Positions 19,136 through 29,089 of a stretch of 64,000 bases of DNA are shown here, piece after piece. The stretch comes from Sphingomonas kyeonggiensis (lineage in GTDB: Bacteria > Pseudomonadota > Alphaproteobacteria > Sphingomonadales > Sphingomonadaceae): assembly GCF_030812785.1 (NCBI RefSeq), contig NZ_JAUSTJ010000003.1:620001-684000 (forward strand), read 5' to 3'. The notes under the pieces were generated by a model. It was not told where the DNA came from and ran no database searches. It was given only the letters and a program-made list of their open reading frames with translations. Made by a program: the position numbers and the translations under genes. Every line of letters begins with the position of its first letter. Within the stretch, counting starts at the first letter, position 1.

Positions 19136-19257
19136 TACGCCAGCGTGCCGGGCCTATGTTGCCCAAACAATGCTGGCATGCGCGGCGGTTATGCCCGGGC
19201 GACTCCTCTGAATGATCGCGGGTTTGCACTGCGTCCGGCGAGAGTTACGCTTGCGGC

Positions 19258-20697
19258 ATGAAGCACATCGCCCTCGGCATCGCCCTTGTCCTCGCCACGC
19301 CGGCGCTCGCCCAGCAGACGCTGGAGCAGCGCGTCGCCGCCAAGCTCGCCGAGGCGCCCACCGGCACGCGCTTCGGGCTGGTGGTGGTCGACGATACGGG
19401 GAAGGAGATCGTCGCGATCAACCCCGACGGGCGCTTCATCCCGGCTTCGAACACCAAGATCTACACCACCGCCGCCGCCTTCGCGAACCTGCCCGGCATC
19501 AACCAGCCCGACACCATCGGCGGCGCCACCGTGGCGCTGCGGGGCGAGGACGTGGTGTTGCGGGGCCGGGGCGACGCGCGCCTGTCGAGCGCCGACGACT
19601 GCACCGTCGATTGCCTCGCCACGCTCGCCGATGCGATTGCCGCGAAGACGAAGCGTGTCCGCAACGTCATCGGCGACGACACGCTCTTCCCCGATCAGCG
19701 CTGGGGTCCCGGCATGAGCTGGAACAACATCCCCAGCTCTTCGGGCACCGGCGCCTCGGCGCTCACCCTGGACGACAATGAGCTCAAGCTCACCATCACC
19801 CCGGCCAAGGCAGGCGAACCCGCCAAGGTCGATCTCTGGCCCTATTTCACGATCGACAACCAGGCCCGGACCGTGCCCGGCGCCGAGACCGAGCTGGGCT
19901 GGGACCGCGATCCCAACGGCAAGCAGCTCCGCATCACCGGCACGGTCGGCGCCGATGCCAAGCCGAAGAGCTGGCAGCTCGGCATCGACGATCCCGCCGA
20001 TTATGCCGCCTGGCGGCTGAAGGTGCTGCTCGAGGCGCGCGGGGTGAAGGTGAAGGGCCAGGTTCAGGTCCGCCACCGCGCGCTCACGCCGCAGGACGAT
20101 CCCGATTATCGCGCCAAGAAGAGCCTGCCCGTGGTCCAGGCCGCGCCGGGCGAGCCGGTCCTTGCCGGCCTGACTCCGCCGCCGCTCGCCGATGATCTCA
20201 AGCACGTCAACAAGGTCAGCCAGAACCTCCATGCCGAGCTGACCCTGCGCCGCGTTGCGTCGCTGCAGGGCAGCGGCTCGATCGCGGACGGTGTCGCGCA
20301 GGTCGAGAAGATGCTGGAGACCGCCGGCGTGCCGCGCACTGCCTGGGACTTTTCGGACGGCTCGGGCATGTCGAGCTACAACCGCGTCGCGCCGCGCGGC
20401 ACGGTGAAGCTGCTGCGCTGGATCGCCGCCCAGCCCTGGGGCGCGCAATATCGCGAGACCCTGCCGATCGGCGGCGTCGACGGCACGCTGCGCAATCGCT
20501 TCAAGGGCACGCCGCTGGAGGGCAGGGTCTTCGCCAAGACCGGCACGCTCAACGCCACCAATGCGCTGGCCGGCTATTTCACCGGCGCGAGCGGCCGGAC
20601 CTACACCTTCGCCTTCTACGCCAATGACGTGCCACGCGACGCGAGCGGGACGAAGTACATGGACGATGCGCTGAACTTGGTGGCGGCGGGGAACTAG
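19258..20697 (+). CDS. dacB: D-alanyl-D-alanine carboxypeptidase, PBP4 type (S13)
   Basis: A 479-residue exported penicillin-binding protein with a signal peptide (MKHIALGIALVLATPALAQQ). The three active-site motifs of the family are present: SNTK (residues 64-67), SxN in SGMSSYNRV, and KTGT near the C-terminus. The long insertion between the first two motifs is typical of S13 enzymes. It trims or cleaves D-Ala-D-Ala and cross-links in the periplasm. It is divergent from the S9 peptidase and adjacent to dipeptidase, serine hydrolase and AmpG-like genes, which supports a cell-wall turnover neighbourhood. Confidence 0.93.
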   Translation: MKHIALGIALVLATPALAQQTLEQRVAAKLAEAPTGTRFGLVVVDDTGKEIVAINPDGRFIPASNTKIYTTAAAFANLPGINQPDTIGGATVALRGEDVVLRGRGDARLSSADDCTVDCLATLADAIAAKTKRVRNVIGDDTLFPDQRWGPGMSWNNIPSSSGTGASALTLDDNELKLTITPAKAGEPAKVDLWPYFTIDNQARTVPGAETELGWDRDPNGKQLRITGTVGADAKPKSWQLGIDDPADYAAWRLKVLLEARGVKVKGQVQVRHRALTPQDDPDYRAKKSLPVVQAAPGEPVLAGLTPPPLADDLKHVNKVSQNLHAELTLRRVASLQGSGSIADGVAQVEKMLETAGVPRTAWDFSDGSGMSSYNRVAPRGTVKLLRWIAAQPWGAQYRETLPIGGVDGTLRNRFKGTPLEGRVFAKTGTLNATNALAGYFTGASGRTYTFAFYANDVPRDASGTKYMDDALNLVAAGN

Positions 20698-20704
20698 GTC
20701 TTCA

Positions 20705-20859
20705 CTCCCTCTGCCGCTTTCGCGGGAGAGGGACGGCTCGCAACGCGAGCCAGGGTGAGGGTGTGTGCGGGAGGCAGGCACATCGCTCGCGGCCCGCACA
20801 CACCCTCACCCGGCCTCGCTAAAGCTCGACCACCCTCTCCCGCGAAAGCGGGAGAGGGT
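20705..20859. repeat. Bounded palindrome, family B, long form
   Basis: Outer arms CCCTCTGCCGCTTTCGCGGGAGAGGG and its near mirror ending GCGGGAGAGGG; inner arms GTGAGGGTGTGTGCGGG and CCCGCACACACCCTCAC form a second long stem. It lies between convergent dacB and the dipeptidase gene. Confidence 0.88.
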
Positions 20860-20867
20860 TGATTGCG

Positions 20868-22055
20868 TCACCTCCCCTTCGCCGCCCAGTCCTCCGCCTG
20901 CTTCAGCACGCGCAGCACGTTGCCGCTCCAGATCTTCTCGATGTCCGCATCCGAGAACCCCTCGCGCCGCAGCCGCGCGGTGATCTTGGGCAGGGCGGTG
21001 ATGTCTTCCATCCCGCGCACGCCGCCGCCGCCGTCCCAGTCGGCGCCGATGCCGACATGGTCGACGCCCATCACCGCGATGCAGTGGAGCAGGCTCTTCA
21101 TGAACAGCTCGAAGTCCGCGCCCTGATAGGGATTGGTCGCGTCCGCCTTGGCCTTGTCGGCGATCAGCTTCTTCTGCTCGGCATCCGAGAGCGCGTGCCA
21201 ATTGTCCTGCCGGTCGGAGATCTTGTTCCGCGCATCGTCATGGTCGCCCTCGACCAGGTAGACGCTGTTCACCTGCAGCACGCCGCCCGCCTTGGCGAGC
21301 TTGCGCATGCGCTCGTCGTCCAGGTTGCGCGGGTGGTTGAAGATCGCCCTGGGCCCGGAGTGGGAGGCGATGATCGGCACCTTGGACAGTGCCAGCGCCT
21401 GGTCGAACACATCGTCCGACGAGTGGCTGACGTCGATCACCATGCCCAGCCGGTTCATCTCGGCGACCCATTGCTTGCCGAGCGGGCTCAGGCCGTTCCA
21501 CTGCTTCACCTTGTCGGTGGCGCTGTCGCCGAACTGGTTGTTGCGGAAATGGATCGGCCCGGCGAGCCGCACGCCCTGGTCGTGATACCATTTGAGCAGG
21601 GTCAGGTCGGTGCCCAGCGGATAGCTGTTCTCGATCGACTGGAAGACGACGCGCTTGCCCGCCTTGGCGATCCGGTACGCGTCCTCGGGTGTGGTCGCGA
21701 GTTCCATCTTGTCGCTGTTCGCCGCCACCACGCGCTGGATCCACATCTCGCGGGTCAGCGCGGCGTCGCGCGCCTTGGCATAGCCTTCCGGCGTCAGCGG
21801 GCCCTGGCCGGTGTAGATCACGAAGAACCCGCCATCGAGCCCGCCTTGCTCCATGCGCGGCAGGTCGATCTGGCTCTTATCGAAGTCGCGGTCGTGCCAC
21901 TCGTCGAACTTCCAGCCGGGATGCTCGAACAGTTCGGGGGTGTCCAGGTGCGTGTCGAGCACCAGCATCTGCTGGTGCGCCAGCCGGTCGGCCGGGGAGG
22001 GGGTGTCGCTATCGGGCCCGGACAGGGCGATGGCGAGGGCGAGTAGCGAGATCAT
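20868..22055 (-). CDS. Membrane dipeptidase (M19 family), exported
   Basis: A 395-residue zinc dipeptidase of the renal-dipeptidase family. The N-terminal hydrophobic segment (ISLLALAIALSG) is a signal peptide. Metal and active-site motifs are LDTHLDTPELF (HxD), VIDVSHSSDDVF, SHSGPRAIFNHPRNL and GADWDGGGGV. M19 enzymes cleave dipeptides, including those with a C-terminal D-residue, which fits the neighbouring D-amino-acid and murein genes. Last gene of a leftward three-gene operon; it directly abuts the serine hydrolase gene with no gap. Confidence 0.92.
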   Translation of the reverse strand: MISLLALAIALSGPDSDTPSPADRLAHQQMLVLDTHLDTPELFEHPGWKFDEWHDRDFDKSQIDLPRMEQGGLDGGFFVIYTGQGPLTPEGYAKARDAALTREMWIQRVVAANSDKMELATTPEDAYRIAKAGKRVVFQSIENSYPLGTDLTLLKWYHDQGVRLAGPIHFRNNQFGDSATDKVKQWNGLSPLGKQWVAEMNRLGMVIDVSHSSDDVFDQALALSKVPIIASHSGPRAIFNHPRNLDDERMRKLAKAGGVLQVNSVYLVEGDHDDARNKISDRQDNWHALSDAEQKKLIADKAKADATNPYQGADFELFMKSLLHCIAVMGVDHVGIGADWDGGGGVRGMEDITALPKITARLRREGFSDADIEKIWSGNVLRVLKQAEDWAAKGR

Positions 22056-23057
22056 TTAGGCCTCCCAGGCAGTGATGACGGCATCCCCCGTCGCGGGGCG
22101 CAGCACGAAGATGCCGCTGTCGAAATGGCGGGTCGGGTGGACGCGGTTGGTGAGCAGGGTCCAGGCGAGCCCACGCTCGAAGTCGATCCACAGGCCGGTG
22201 CCGGTGAAGCCCGTGTGGCCGATCGTCTCGTCCGAGCAGGCCTGGCCGCCCGACCAGCCGGCGAACTTGCGCTCCCAGCCGCAGGTGCGGTGGCTGTATT
22301 GCGGGGTGCGGATCGCCTTCAGCATGGCCTCCGAGAAGCTGCCGGACAGCACGCCCTGGGCGAAGTCGAGCACCCCGGCGACGGTGCCGAACAGCCCGGC
22401 ATGGCCAGTCTGCCCGCCCATCGCCCGGCAATTCTCGTCATGCACCTCGCCCTTGAGCACGCGGTTCTGCCACATGCAGCGCTCGGTGGCGACCGCGGGG
22501 CCGGGCGGCGGGCCGTAGCTGAGGCCCGGGCCGAGCGGCCACTCCCCCAGCGGCTTGCCGGTCACCCGCTCGATCGCGATGCCGAGCAGCAGGAAGTTGA
22601 TGTCCGAATAGACCGGCTCCGGAATATGCTTCCACTCGCGCTGGAGCACGAAAGCCCGGAGGCGATCCGGATCGTCGCCATAGGTATAGATCGGCTCGAC
22701 CGCGGGGAAGAGCGTGCGGTGCGCCAGGCAATCCCTGAACGTGAGCGTGCGCTCATAGGCGCCGGCCACGTCATACTGGCGCAGGTCCGGGATCGCCGTC
22801 GTCAGCGGCGCGTCGAGGTCGATCCGGCCCTCCTCGGCAAGCCGCAGGATCATCGTCGTGGTCGCCACGACCTTGGAAACCGAGGCGAGGTCGAACCAGT
22901 GATCCAGCGTCAGCGGCTCGGGCTCTGGCACCAGCGCCGCCATGCCGGTATGCGTCACCCAGCGCCGCCCGTCCGCCGCCACCACGCCCAGCGTCGCGCC
23001 GGGGATCCGGCCCGAGGCGACGGCCTCGGCTGCGGGTGCGAAAGCTGCCTCGATCAC
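22056..23057 (-). CDS. Serine hydrolase of the beta-lactamase/PBP fold
   Basis: A 333-residue class C-like serine hydrolase with SVSK (Ser59-Lys62) as the SxxK motif and a YSD motif in PVYSDINFLLLG; GHTGFTG near residue 275 takes the place of the KTG box. No signal peptide is visible, so it may be cytoplasmic. It overlaps the upstream permease by ATGA and abuts the dipeptidase. Cytoplasmic beta-lactamase-fold hydrolases beside AmpG-like permeases are seen in murein-recycling contexts, for example as amidases or esterases on recycled muropeptides. The actual substrate is unknown. Confidence 0.88.
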   Translation of the reverse strand: MIEAAFAPAAEAVASGRIPGATLGVVAADGRRWVTHTGMAALVPEPEPLTLDHWFDLASVSKVVATTTMILRLAEEGRIDLDAPLTTAIPDLRQYDVAGAYERTLTFRDCLAHRTLFPAVEPIYTYGDDPDRLRAFVLQREWKHIPEPVYSDINFLLLGIAIERVTGKPLGEWPLGPGLSYGPPPGPAVATERCMWQNRVLKGEVHDENCRAMGGQTGHAGLFGTVAGVLDFAQGVLSGSFSEAMLKAIRTPQYSHRTCGWERKFAGWSGGQACSDETIGHTGFTGTGLWIDFERGLAWTLLTNRVHPTRHFDSGIFVLRPATGDAVITAWEA

Positions 23058-24592
23058 GCGGTCACCTCGTCCGGCCGGGCCTTCGCCCGCACGATGAACG
23101 GCACGAAGATCAGCGCCGCGACGCTCATCGTGCCGGCCATGATGAAGAAGCCGTCATAGCCGATCGCCTTCTGGAACACGCCCGAAAGCCCGGCGAGCAG
23201 CCTTGGGATCAGGAAGGCGAGCCCCGAGAGCAGCGCATATTGCGTACCCGGGAAACGCGGGTTCACCAGCATCGACAAATAGACCACGAACACCGCGCCT
23301 TCGAATCCATGCCCGAACTGATCCAGCGCCATGGCGAGATACAGGTCGAAATCGCCCGCGGTCACCTGCACGCCGAGCAGCGAGAACCATACCGGCCCCC
23401 CCGGCGCCTGATAGGCGAGCCAGGCGAAGATCCAGTTGGAGAAGGCCGACATCACCGCGCCGATCACCAGCGCCCAGCCCATCGGCGCCTTGGCCGCCAG
23501 CCAGCCGCCCAGCGCCACGCCGAGCATCGAGGAGAGCAAAGCCACCGCGCCATCGGCGACGGCGATTGCCTCCAGGCTATAGCCCAGCGCGTTGAACAAC
23601 GGGTGGGACAGGGTGAGCGCCATCACGTCGCCCATCCGATAGACCGAGACGAACAGCAGGATCGGGATCACCACCAGCCCATAGCGCCAGGCGACGTTGA
23701 GATAGGGCGCCAACCCTGAGCTGGTGAGCAGCCGATGGTTGGCCGGCAGCCGCCTGATCCACGGCACCGCCGCGCCGAGCGCGACGAACGGCAGCAGCGC
23801 CACCGCGAACACCCAATATTTGACGATGTCGGGATTATCGAGCCCGACCGATCCCATCGCGGTGAGCAGTGTCCAGCCGACCACCGCCGTGATCACCAGG
23901 CTGCCGGCGAGCACCACCGCGCTCGCCAGGATGCCGGTGACGAGCGCAGTCGCCCGGCCGCCGCCATGCCCGGCATCGGGGCGCATGCAGGCTAGGATCG
24001 GGAAGGGGAGGAAGGCAGCCGCCGCGATCACCAGATAGGCGGTGGTCCAGTCGCTCTTCGCGGCGATGTAGATCGCCCCGCTGCCCGCGGCGACCATCGC
24101 GCTGCGATAGCCCCACAGGTTCGCCGCCACCATCGGGCCCTGCTGCTCGGCGGTCGGCGCCAGCTCGATGCGCCAGGCGTCGGCGGCGACCTCCAGCGTG
24201 GTGGTCCAGAAGGCGAGCAGCACCGCGAACAGCGCGGTCACCTGGAGATTGGCGTCGGACGAGGTGAACGCCATCGCCACAGTGGAGAGGAAGATGCCGA
24301 GCTGGGAGAGCATGATCCAGCCGCGGCGCTTGCCCCAGAAGCGCCCGAAGCCGGGCACGTCATACTTGTCGAGCAGGGGCGCCCAGGCGAATTTGAAGGT
24401 CGGCAGCAGCGCCACCCAGGCGAAGAAGCCCACCGTCACGATGTCCACGCCGTGCTTGGCCAGCCGCAGCAGCAGCACCGCGTTGAACATGTAGAAGGGC
24501 AGGCCCGCAGCGAAGCCGAGCAGCAGGTACAGCGCGAGCCTTCCAAAGCCCGGGCGGATCGCCGGCGTGGCGGGACTCGGGGCTTCAGTCAC
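23054..24592 (-). CDS. AmpG-like MFS permease
   Basis: A 512-residue polytopic membrane protein with 12 or more hydrophobic helices. It has the start of an AmpG-type transporter (YLLLGFAAGLPFYMFNAVLL) and repeated FAWVALLPTFKFAWAPLLDK and PGFGRFWGKRRGW blocks that resemble the AmpG signature. AmpG imports anhydro-muropeptides released during cell-wall turnover. It is first in an operon with a serine hydrolase and an M19 dipeptidase, which would process such imported material. A sugar or peptide substrate cannot be excluded. Confidence 0.85.
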   Translation of the reverse strand: MTEAPSPATPAIRPGFGRLALYLLLGFAAGLPFYMFNAVLLLRLAKHGVDIVTVGFFAWVALLPTFKFAWAPLLDKYDVPGFGRFWGKRRGWIMLSQLGIFLSTVAMAFTSSDANLQVTALFAVLLAFWTTTLEVAADAWRIELAPTAEQQGPMVAANLWGYRSAMVAAGSGAIYIAAKSDWTTAYLVIAAAAFLPFPILACMRPDAGHGGGRATALVTGILASAVVLAGSLVITAVVGWTLLTAMGSVGLDNPDIVKYWVFAVALLPFVALGAAVPWIRRLPANHRLLTSSGLAPYLNVAWRYGLVVIPILLFVSVYRMGDVMALTLSHPLFNALGYSLEAIAVADGAVALLSSMLGVALGGWLAAKAPMGWALVIGAVMSAFSNWIFAWLAYQAPGGPVWFSLLGVQVTAGDFDLYLAMALDQFGHGFEGAVFVVYLSMLVNPRFPGTQYALLSGLAFLIPRLLAGLSGVFQKAIGYDGFFIMAGTMSVAALIFVPFIVRAKARPDEVTA

Positions 24593-24851
24593 GCAGCGTC
24601 ACGGGGTGAAAACGGGTCATGAAGGGCCTTCCTCGTCCTGTTCGCCTAAGGCTCGGACGGGTCGGGCGCGCAGTCAATGGCGATGCTGGCAGGCTTGTGT
24701 TGCAGCCGTGTCACGCTTTGACGCGTATTCGTCACATTTGATGCCGTGGGGTTATGGCGCGGGGAAGAGAAACTATGGCGCGACGCAACATTATTGGTAC
24801 CTAATGCCCTCTCACCGCACAGGATATTGCGGACTTCAGGGGGTTCGAGAC

Positions 24852-27800
24852 ATGATCGAAGCAAGGGCGTTCAAGAAGGTTCTGGCCAGCAGTTCGGCTT
24901 TTGCGGCGATCGCGCTCGCAATGCCGGCCTGGGCACAGACCACCGCTCCGGCGACGCAGGAAGCGCCGGCACAGGCGGCACCGGCCGAGGAAGGCGAAAT
25001 TCTCGTCACCGGCTCGCGCATTCGCCGCGACGGGTTCCAGAACCCGACGCCGCTCACCGTCCTGACCCAGCAGGACATCCAGAACACGTCGCCGACGAAC
25101 AACATCGCCGACTTCGTCAACCAGCTGCCGCAGCTCGCCGGCTCGACCAAGCCGGCAAACTCGCGCCTCAACCTCTCGAACGGCTCGGCCGGCATCAACG
25201 CGCTCAACATGCGCAACCTCGGCGAAGGCCGCGTGCTGGTCCTGCTCGATGGCCGCCGCTCGGTCGGCTCTACCATCTATGGCTGGGTCGACATCAACAC
25301 GATCCCGCAGGCACTGGTCGATCGCGTCGAAGTCGTCACCGGCGGTGCCTCGTCGGCCTATGGTTCGGACGCCGTCTCGGGCGTGGTCAACTTCATCCTC
25401 AACAAGAAGCTGGAAGGCCTGAAGATCGAGGCCGATACCGGCATCACCACCTATGGCGACGGCGGAAACTATTCGGCCAGCATCGCGGGCGGCAAGTCGT
25501 TCGCCGGGGGCCGCGGCCATGTCCTGCTCAGCGCGAACATCGATCACCAGGACGGCATCTTTGAAGTCGGCAACGAGCGTGAATGGAACCACACAGGCTA
25601 TGTCCGGGCCGAGAACCCGGCCTGGGTGGGCAGCACCGCGACGACGCCGGGCACCACCAACAACCGCTACTTCACCACGCTCCGCAACGTCGGCGCATCC
25701 AACTCGACGCCGGGCGGCCTGATCACCGCCTCGGCCGGTACCACCGTCAACGCGCTGCGTGGCCTCTATTTCGGCCAGGGCGGCGCGGTGAACACCTTCG
25801 ACTATGGCACCTTCACCTTCCCGGCTTTCACCCGCGCGCCCGGTTCCTCGGCGCCGAGCGTCACGCAGAACGGATCGTGGCAGGTCAATGATTCCGGCAC
25901 GCGCATCGGCCTGATGCCGAAGGACGATCGCTGGGGCGTGTTCGGCCGGCTGAGCTACGAAGTAGCCGACGGCATCGAGCTGTTCGCCGAGGGTTCGTAC
26001 AACAAGCAGAAGGTCTTCTTCAACGCGGGCCCGAACCTGTCGACCGGCATCACCTACAACACCACCGGCTGCACGACCGTGCCGGTGCCGGTGACCTGCA
26101 ACGCCTTCGCGCTACAGGCACTCGGCGCGTCGCGTCTCGCGGGCGTCACCAGCGTCACGGTGGCGACGACCGCCGCCGACCTGCCGTTCCGCGCGATCGA
26201 CAACGAGCGCAAGGTGCAGCGCTATGTCGTCGGCGCCAATGGCGATTTCGACGCGTTCGGCAAGGCGGCGCACTGGGAAGTCTATGCCCAATATGGCCGC
26301 TCCGATGTGCGCGAGCAGCTGCGCAACATCATGCACAATACCCGCATGGCCAATGCCACTGCGGGGGCGTTCGCGCCGGCAGGCAATGCCCGCGGCTATA
26401 CGGTCGGCTCGATCCAGTGCCTGATCAACGTCGACGCCAGCACCACCAATGACGATCCGAACTGCGTGCCGCTGAACCGCCTCGGCGTCGGCGTCGCGGA
26501 CCAGGCGGCGATCAACTATGTGCTCGGCAACCCGTATCGCGATCAGGTGCTGGAGCAGTATGTCGCCGGCACCAACTGGGCACTGACGCCCTTCGCCACC
26601 TGGGCCGGGGACGTCAGCGTCTCGATCGGCGGCGAAGTCCGCAAGGAGAAGATTCGCGGCACCGTGCCGAAGGAGTACCAGCCGGTCATCACCACCACGG
26701 GCACGACCAACGCCTGGTCGGTGGGCAACTATCTGCCCTTCACCGGCGAATATAGCGTGAAGGAAGCCTATCTCGAGACCGTGGTCCCGCTCGGGCTCGG
26801 CCTGGAATTCAACGGCGCGGTCCGCGCCACGGACTATTCGAACGCCGGCTATGTCACCACCTGGAAGCTGGGTGCGACCTGGGCGCCGATTCCGGATATC
26901 CGCTTCCGCGTGACGCGTTCGCGTGACATCCGGGCGCCCAACCTCAACGAGCTCTACCAGGCCGGTACCGCGAACAGCGACTCGGTGCGCAACCCGCTCT
27001 ATTCGTCGACCAATCCGGCGAATGGCCCGCAGACCTTCGGCTATTCGGGTCTGGTCACCGGCAATCCCAACCTGCGTCCGGAAATCGCCAATTCGTGGAA
27101 TATCGGCGCTGTCGTCTCGCCGCGCTTCCTGCCGGGCTTCACCGCGTCGGCGGACTATTTCCGCATCGATCTCGAAGGCGCGATCGACTCGATCAGCGCC
27201 CAGGAGATCATGAACCGCTGCGCCGAGGGTATTGCCGAATATTGCGCCGCGATCAGCGATGATCCGGTCCGTTCGACGCCGGCGGCGCCCTACAAGCTGA
27301 TCCGCAGCCAGCCGTTCAACTTCGTGCGCAAGCTGGTGCGTGGCATCGACTTCGATGCGGCCTATCGGATCCCGCTGGGCGGAGCGAGCACCTTCACCCT
27401 CAAGGGCGTCGCGACGCGCTATATCGAGAATCTGTCGGATACCGGCATCGCGGGGCAGGTTGCGGTGAACACCGTCGGCACCAATGGTGGCCAGGCCAGC
27501 ACCCCGACCTGGATCTTCCGCGGCAGCGCTACCTATGAGAGCGAGACCTTCTCGGCCACCGTCACCGGCCGCGGCGTCAGCGCGGGCAAATATTCGGCGA
27601 CCGGCATCGAGTGCACCACCAGCTGCCCGACGACGAGCACGACCTCGGTCTATCAGACCTATGACAACAACCAGGTCTCGGGCCTGTTCTACGTCGATCT
27701 CAACCTGACCCAGACCGTGCCGTTCGGCGGCAACAAGGCGCAGTTCTTCGTCAACGTCACCAACCTGTTCAACCGCTGGCCGCTGTTGCTGCCGGAGACA

Positions 27801-27878
27801 GGCCTTGCCGCGAACAGCACCTATTCGGACATGCTCGGCCGCCAGTTCCGCGCCGGCATCCGCATCAGCCTGAAATGA
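24852..27878 (+). CDS. TonB-dependent receptor, large sphingomonad type
   Basis: A 1008-residue outer-membrane receptor with a signal peptide ending AMPAWAQT and a TonB box (EGEILVTGSRI). The plug domain has TPLTVLTQQDIQ, NMRNLGEGRVLVLLDGRR, IPQALVDRVEVVTGGASSAYGSDAVSGVVNFIL, and the barrel ends FRAGIRISLK with an amphipathic strand. ATG 24852 is chosen because it gives a clean signal peptide and follows AGGGGG. Receptors of this subtype in sphingomonads often accompany peptidases, and S9, M19 and serine hydrolase genes lie nearby, so oligopeptide uptake is a fair guess. The 259-bp upstream gap holds no gene that I can support. Confidence 0.93.
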   Translation: MIEARAFKKVLASSSAFAAIALAMPAWAQTTAPATQEAPAQAAPAEEGEILVTGSRIRRDGFQNPTPLTVLTQQDIQNTSPTNNIADFVNQLPQLAGSTKPANSRLNLSNGSAGINALNMRNLGEGRVLVLLDGRRSVGSTIYGWVDINTIPQALVDRVEVVTGGASSAYGSDAVSGVVNFILNKKLEGLKIEADTGITTYGDGGNYSASIAGGKSFAGGRGHVLLSANIDHQDGIFEVGNEREWNHTGYVRAENPAWVGSTATTPGTTNNRYFTTLRNVGASNSTPGGLITASAGTTVNALRGLYFGQGGAVNTFDYGTFTFPAFTRAPGSSAPSVTQNGSWQVNDSGTRIGLMPKDDRWGVFGRLSYEVADGIELFAEGSYNKQKVFFNAGPNLSTGITYNTTGCTTVPVPVTCNAFALQALGASRLAGVTSVTVATTAADLPFRAIDNERKVQRYVVGANGDFDAFGKAAHWEVYAQYGRSDVREQLRNIMHNTRMANATAGAFAPAGNARGYTVGSIQCLINVDASTTNDDPNCVPLNRLGVGVADQAAINYVLGNPYRDQVLEQYVAGTNWALTPFATWAGDVSVSIGGEVRKEKIRGTVPKEYQPVITTTGTTNAWSVGNYLPFTGEYSVKEAYLETVVPLGLGLEFNGAVRATDYSNAGYVTTWKLGATWAPIPDIRFRVTRSRDIRAPNLNELYQAGTANSDSVRNPLYSSTNPANGPQTFGYSGLVTGNPNLRPEIANSWNIGAVVSPRFLPGFTASADYFRIDLEGAIDSISAQEIMNRCAEGIAEYCAAISDDPVRSTPAAPYKLIRSQPFNFVRKLVRGIDFDAAYRIPLGGASTFTLKGVATRYIENLSDTGIAGQVAVNTVGTNGGQASTPTWIFRGSATYESETFSATVTGRGVSAGKYSATGIECTTSCPTTSTTSVYQTYDNNQVSGLFYVDLNLTQTVPFGGNKAQFFVNVTNLFNRWPLLLPETGLAANSTYSDMLGRQFRAGIRISLK

Positions 27879-27883
27879 TCCTC

Positions 27884-27917
27884 ATGCCGGCTCCATCCCC
27901 CATGGTGGAGCCGGCAT
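27884..27917 (+). terminator. Perfect hairpin overlapping the next start codon
   Basis: The 12-bp arms ATGCCGGCTCCA and TGGAGCCGGCAT enclose a 10-base loop just after the receptor stop. There is no T-run, so it is not a classical intrinsic terminator. The right arm includes the first two bases of the ATG (27916) of the serine hydrolase gene, so the folded RNA would hide that start. Confidence 0.6.
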
Positions 27918-29085
27918 GATCGCCGCCGCGCTCCTGCTCGCGGCGGCAGCGGACCCGGTCGCCGCGGTCCGCGTGACATTCGACAAGAGAGGAGAGACGT
28001 CGGTCAGCCTGAAGGGGCTGGCCGACGTCGCTTCGTCCAGGCCGGTCACCGCCGATGATCCGGTGCGCATCGCCTCGATCTCGAAGCTGGTCATCGCGAT
28101 CGGCGTGCTGCGGCTGGTCGAGCAGGGCAGGCTCGATCTCGATACGGACGTTTCGCGCTGGCTCGGCTGGAAGCTGCGCAATCCCGCCTTTCCGGACAGG
28201 CCGATCAGCCTGCGCCTGCTGCTCTCGCACCGCTCCAGCCTCACCGACGGGGTGGACTATGTCCTGCCACTCGATGCCGACATGCGCGCGGTGCTCCAGG
28301 ACCCAAAGGCATGGGACTCGGCGCACGCGCCCGGCAGCTGGTGGGTCTATACCAACTTCAACTTCCCGGTGATCGCCGCGGTGATGGAGCGTGCCACCGG
28401 CGAGCGGTTCGATCGGCTGATGGACCGCCTCGTCCTCAGGCCGATGCAGCTCGATGCTTGCTACAATTGGGCCAGCTGCAAGCCGGAGACCGCAGCGCGT
28501 GCGATCGTCCAGTATCGCGAGGGCCAGCCGGTCAAGGACGACAATCGCAGCGCCGCGCCCGCCTGTGCTGTCACACCCGCCGGCAACGGTAGCTGCGACC
28601 TTTCGACCTGGCGGCCCGGCCGGAACGGCGCGATCTTCTCGCCCCAGGGCGGGCTGCGCATTTCCGCACGTGGGCTGGCCCGGGTCGGCCGGATGTTCCT
28701 CAACGATGGCCGGCTCGACGGGGTGCGGATCCTCCGCCCGTCCTCGGTCCGCATGCTGGAGACGCCGCTTTGGACCTATGACGGACATAACGGCGATATC
28801 GGCGGCGACATCTCGGTCGCGGTGCCGACGGGCGGGGCGACCTGCGGCTATGGCCTCGCCGTCATGTTCACCGCCACCGGCGCGCCGGGCTGCCGCGACG
28901 ATCCGGTCGGCGACGGCCGCAGGCGCTTCGGCCATTCGGGCGACGCCTATGGCCTCAAGTCCGGCTTGTGGATCGATCGGGCGGCGGGCAAGGGCATGGT
29001 TTATTTCGCCACCGATGTTCCGGATGTGCCCGGGAAACGATCGGCCTATACGCCGGTAGAGGAATCGCTCGCCCGATCGGAGTAG
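27916..29085 (+). CDS. Exported serine hydrolase (beta-lactamase family)
   Basis: The 389-residue product has a short signal peptide (MIAAALLLAAAADPVAA), SISK (Ser54-Lys57) as the SxxK motif, YTNFNF as the YxN motif and HSGDAYG in place of the KTG box. Several cysteines (NWASCKPE, APACAV, GSCDLS, ATCGYG, PGCRDD) suggest periplasmic disulfides. It lies 37 bp after the TonB-dependent receptor. Likely roles are peptidase, esterase or D-amino-acid amidase; the sequence does not settle which. No Shine-Dalgarno sequence is obvious, and the start is inside a hairpin. Confidence 0.85.
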   Translation: MIAAALLLAAAADPVAAVRVTFDKRGETSVSLKGLADVASSRPVTADDPVRIASISKLVIAIGVLRLVEQGRLDLDTDVSRWLGWKLRNPAFPDRPISLRLLLSHRSSLTDGVDYVLPLDADMRAVLQDPKAWDSAHAPGSWWVYTNFNFPVIAAVMERATGERFDRLMDRLVLRPMQLDACYNWASCKPETAARAIVQYREGQPVKDDNRSAAPACAVTPAGNGSCDLSTWRPGRNGAIFSPQGGLRISARGLARVGRMFLNDGRLDGVRILRPSSVRMLETPLWTYDGHNGDIGGDISVAVPTGGATCGYGLAVMFTATGAPGCRDDPVGDGRRRFGHSGDAYGLKSGLWIDRAAGKGMVYFATDVPDVPGKRSAYTPVEESLARSE

Positions 29086-29089
29086 CAAC

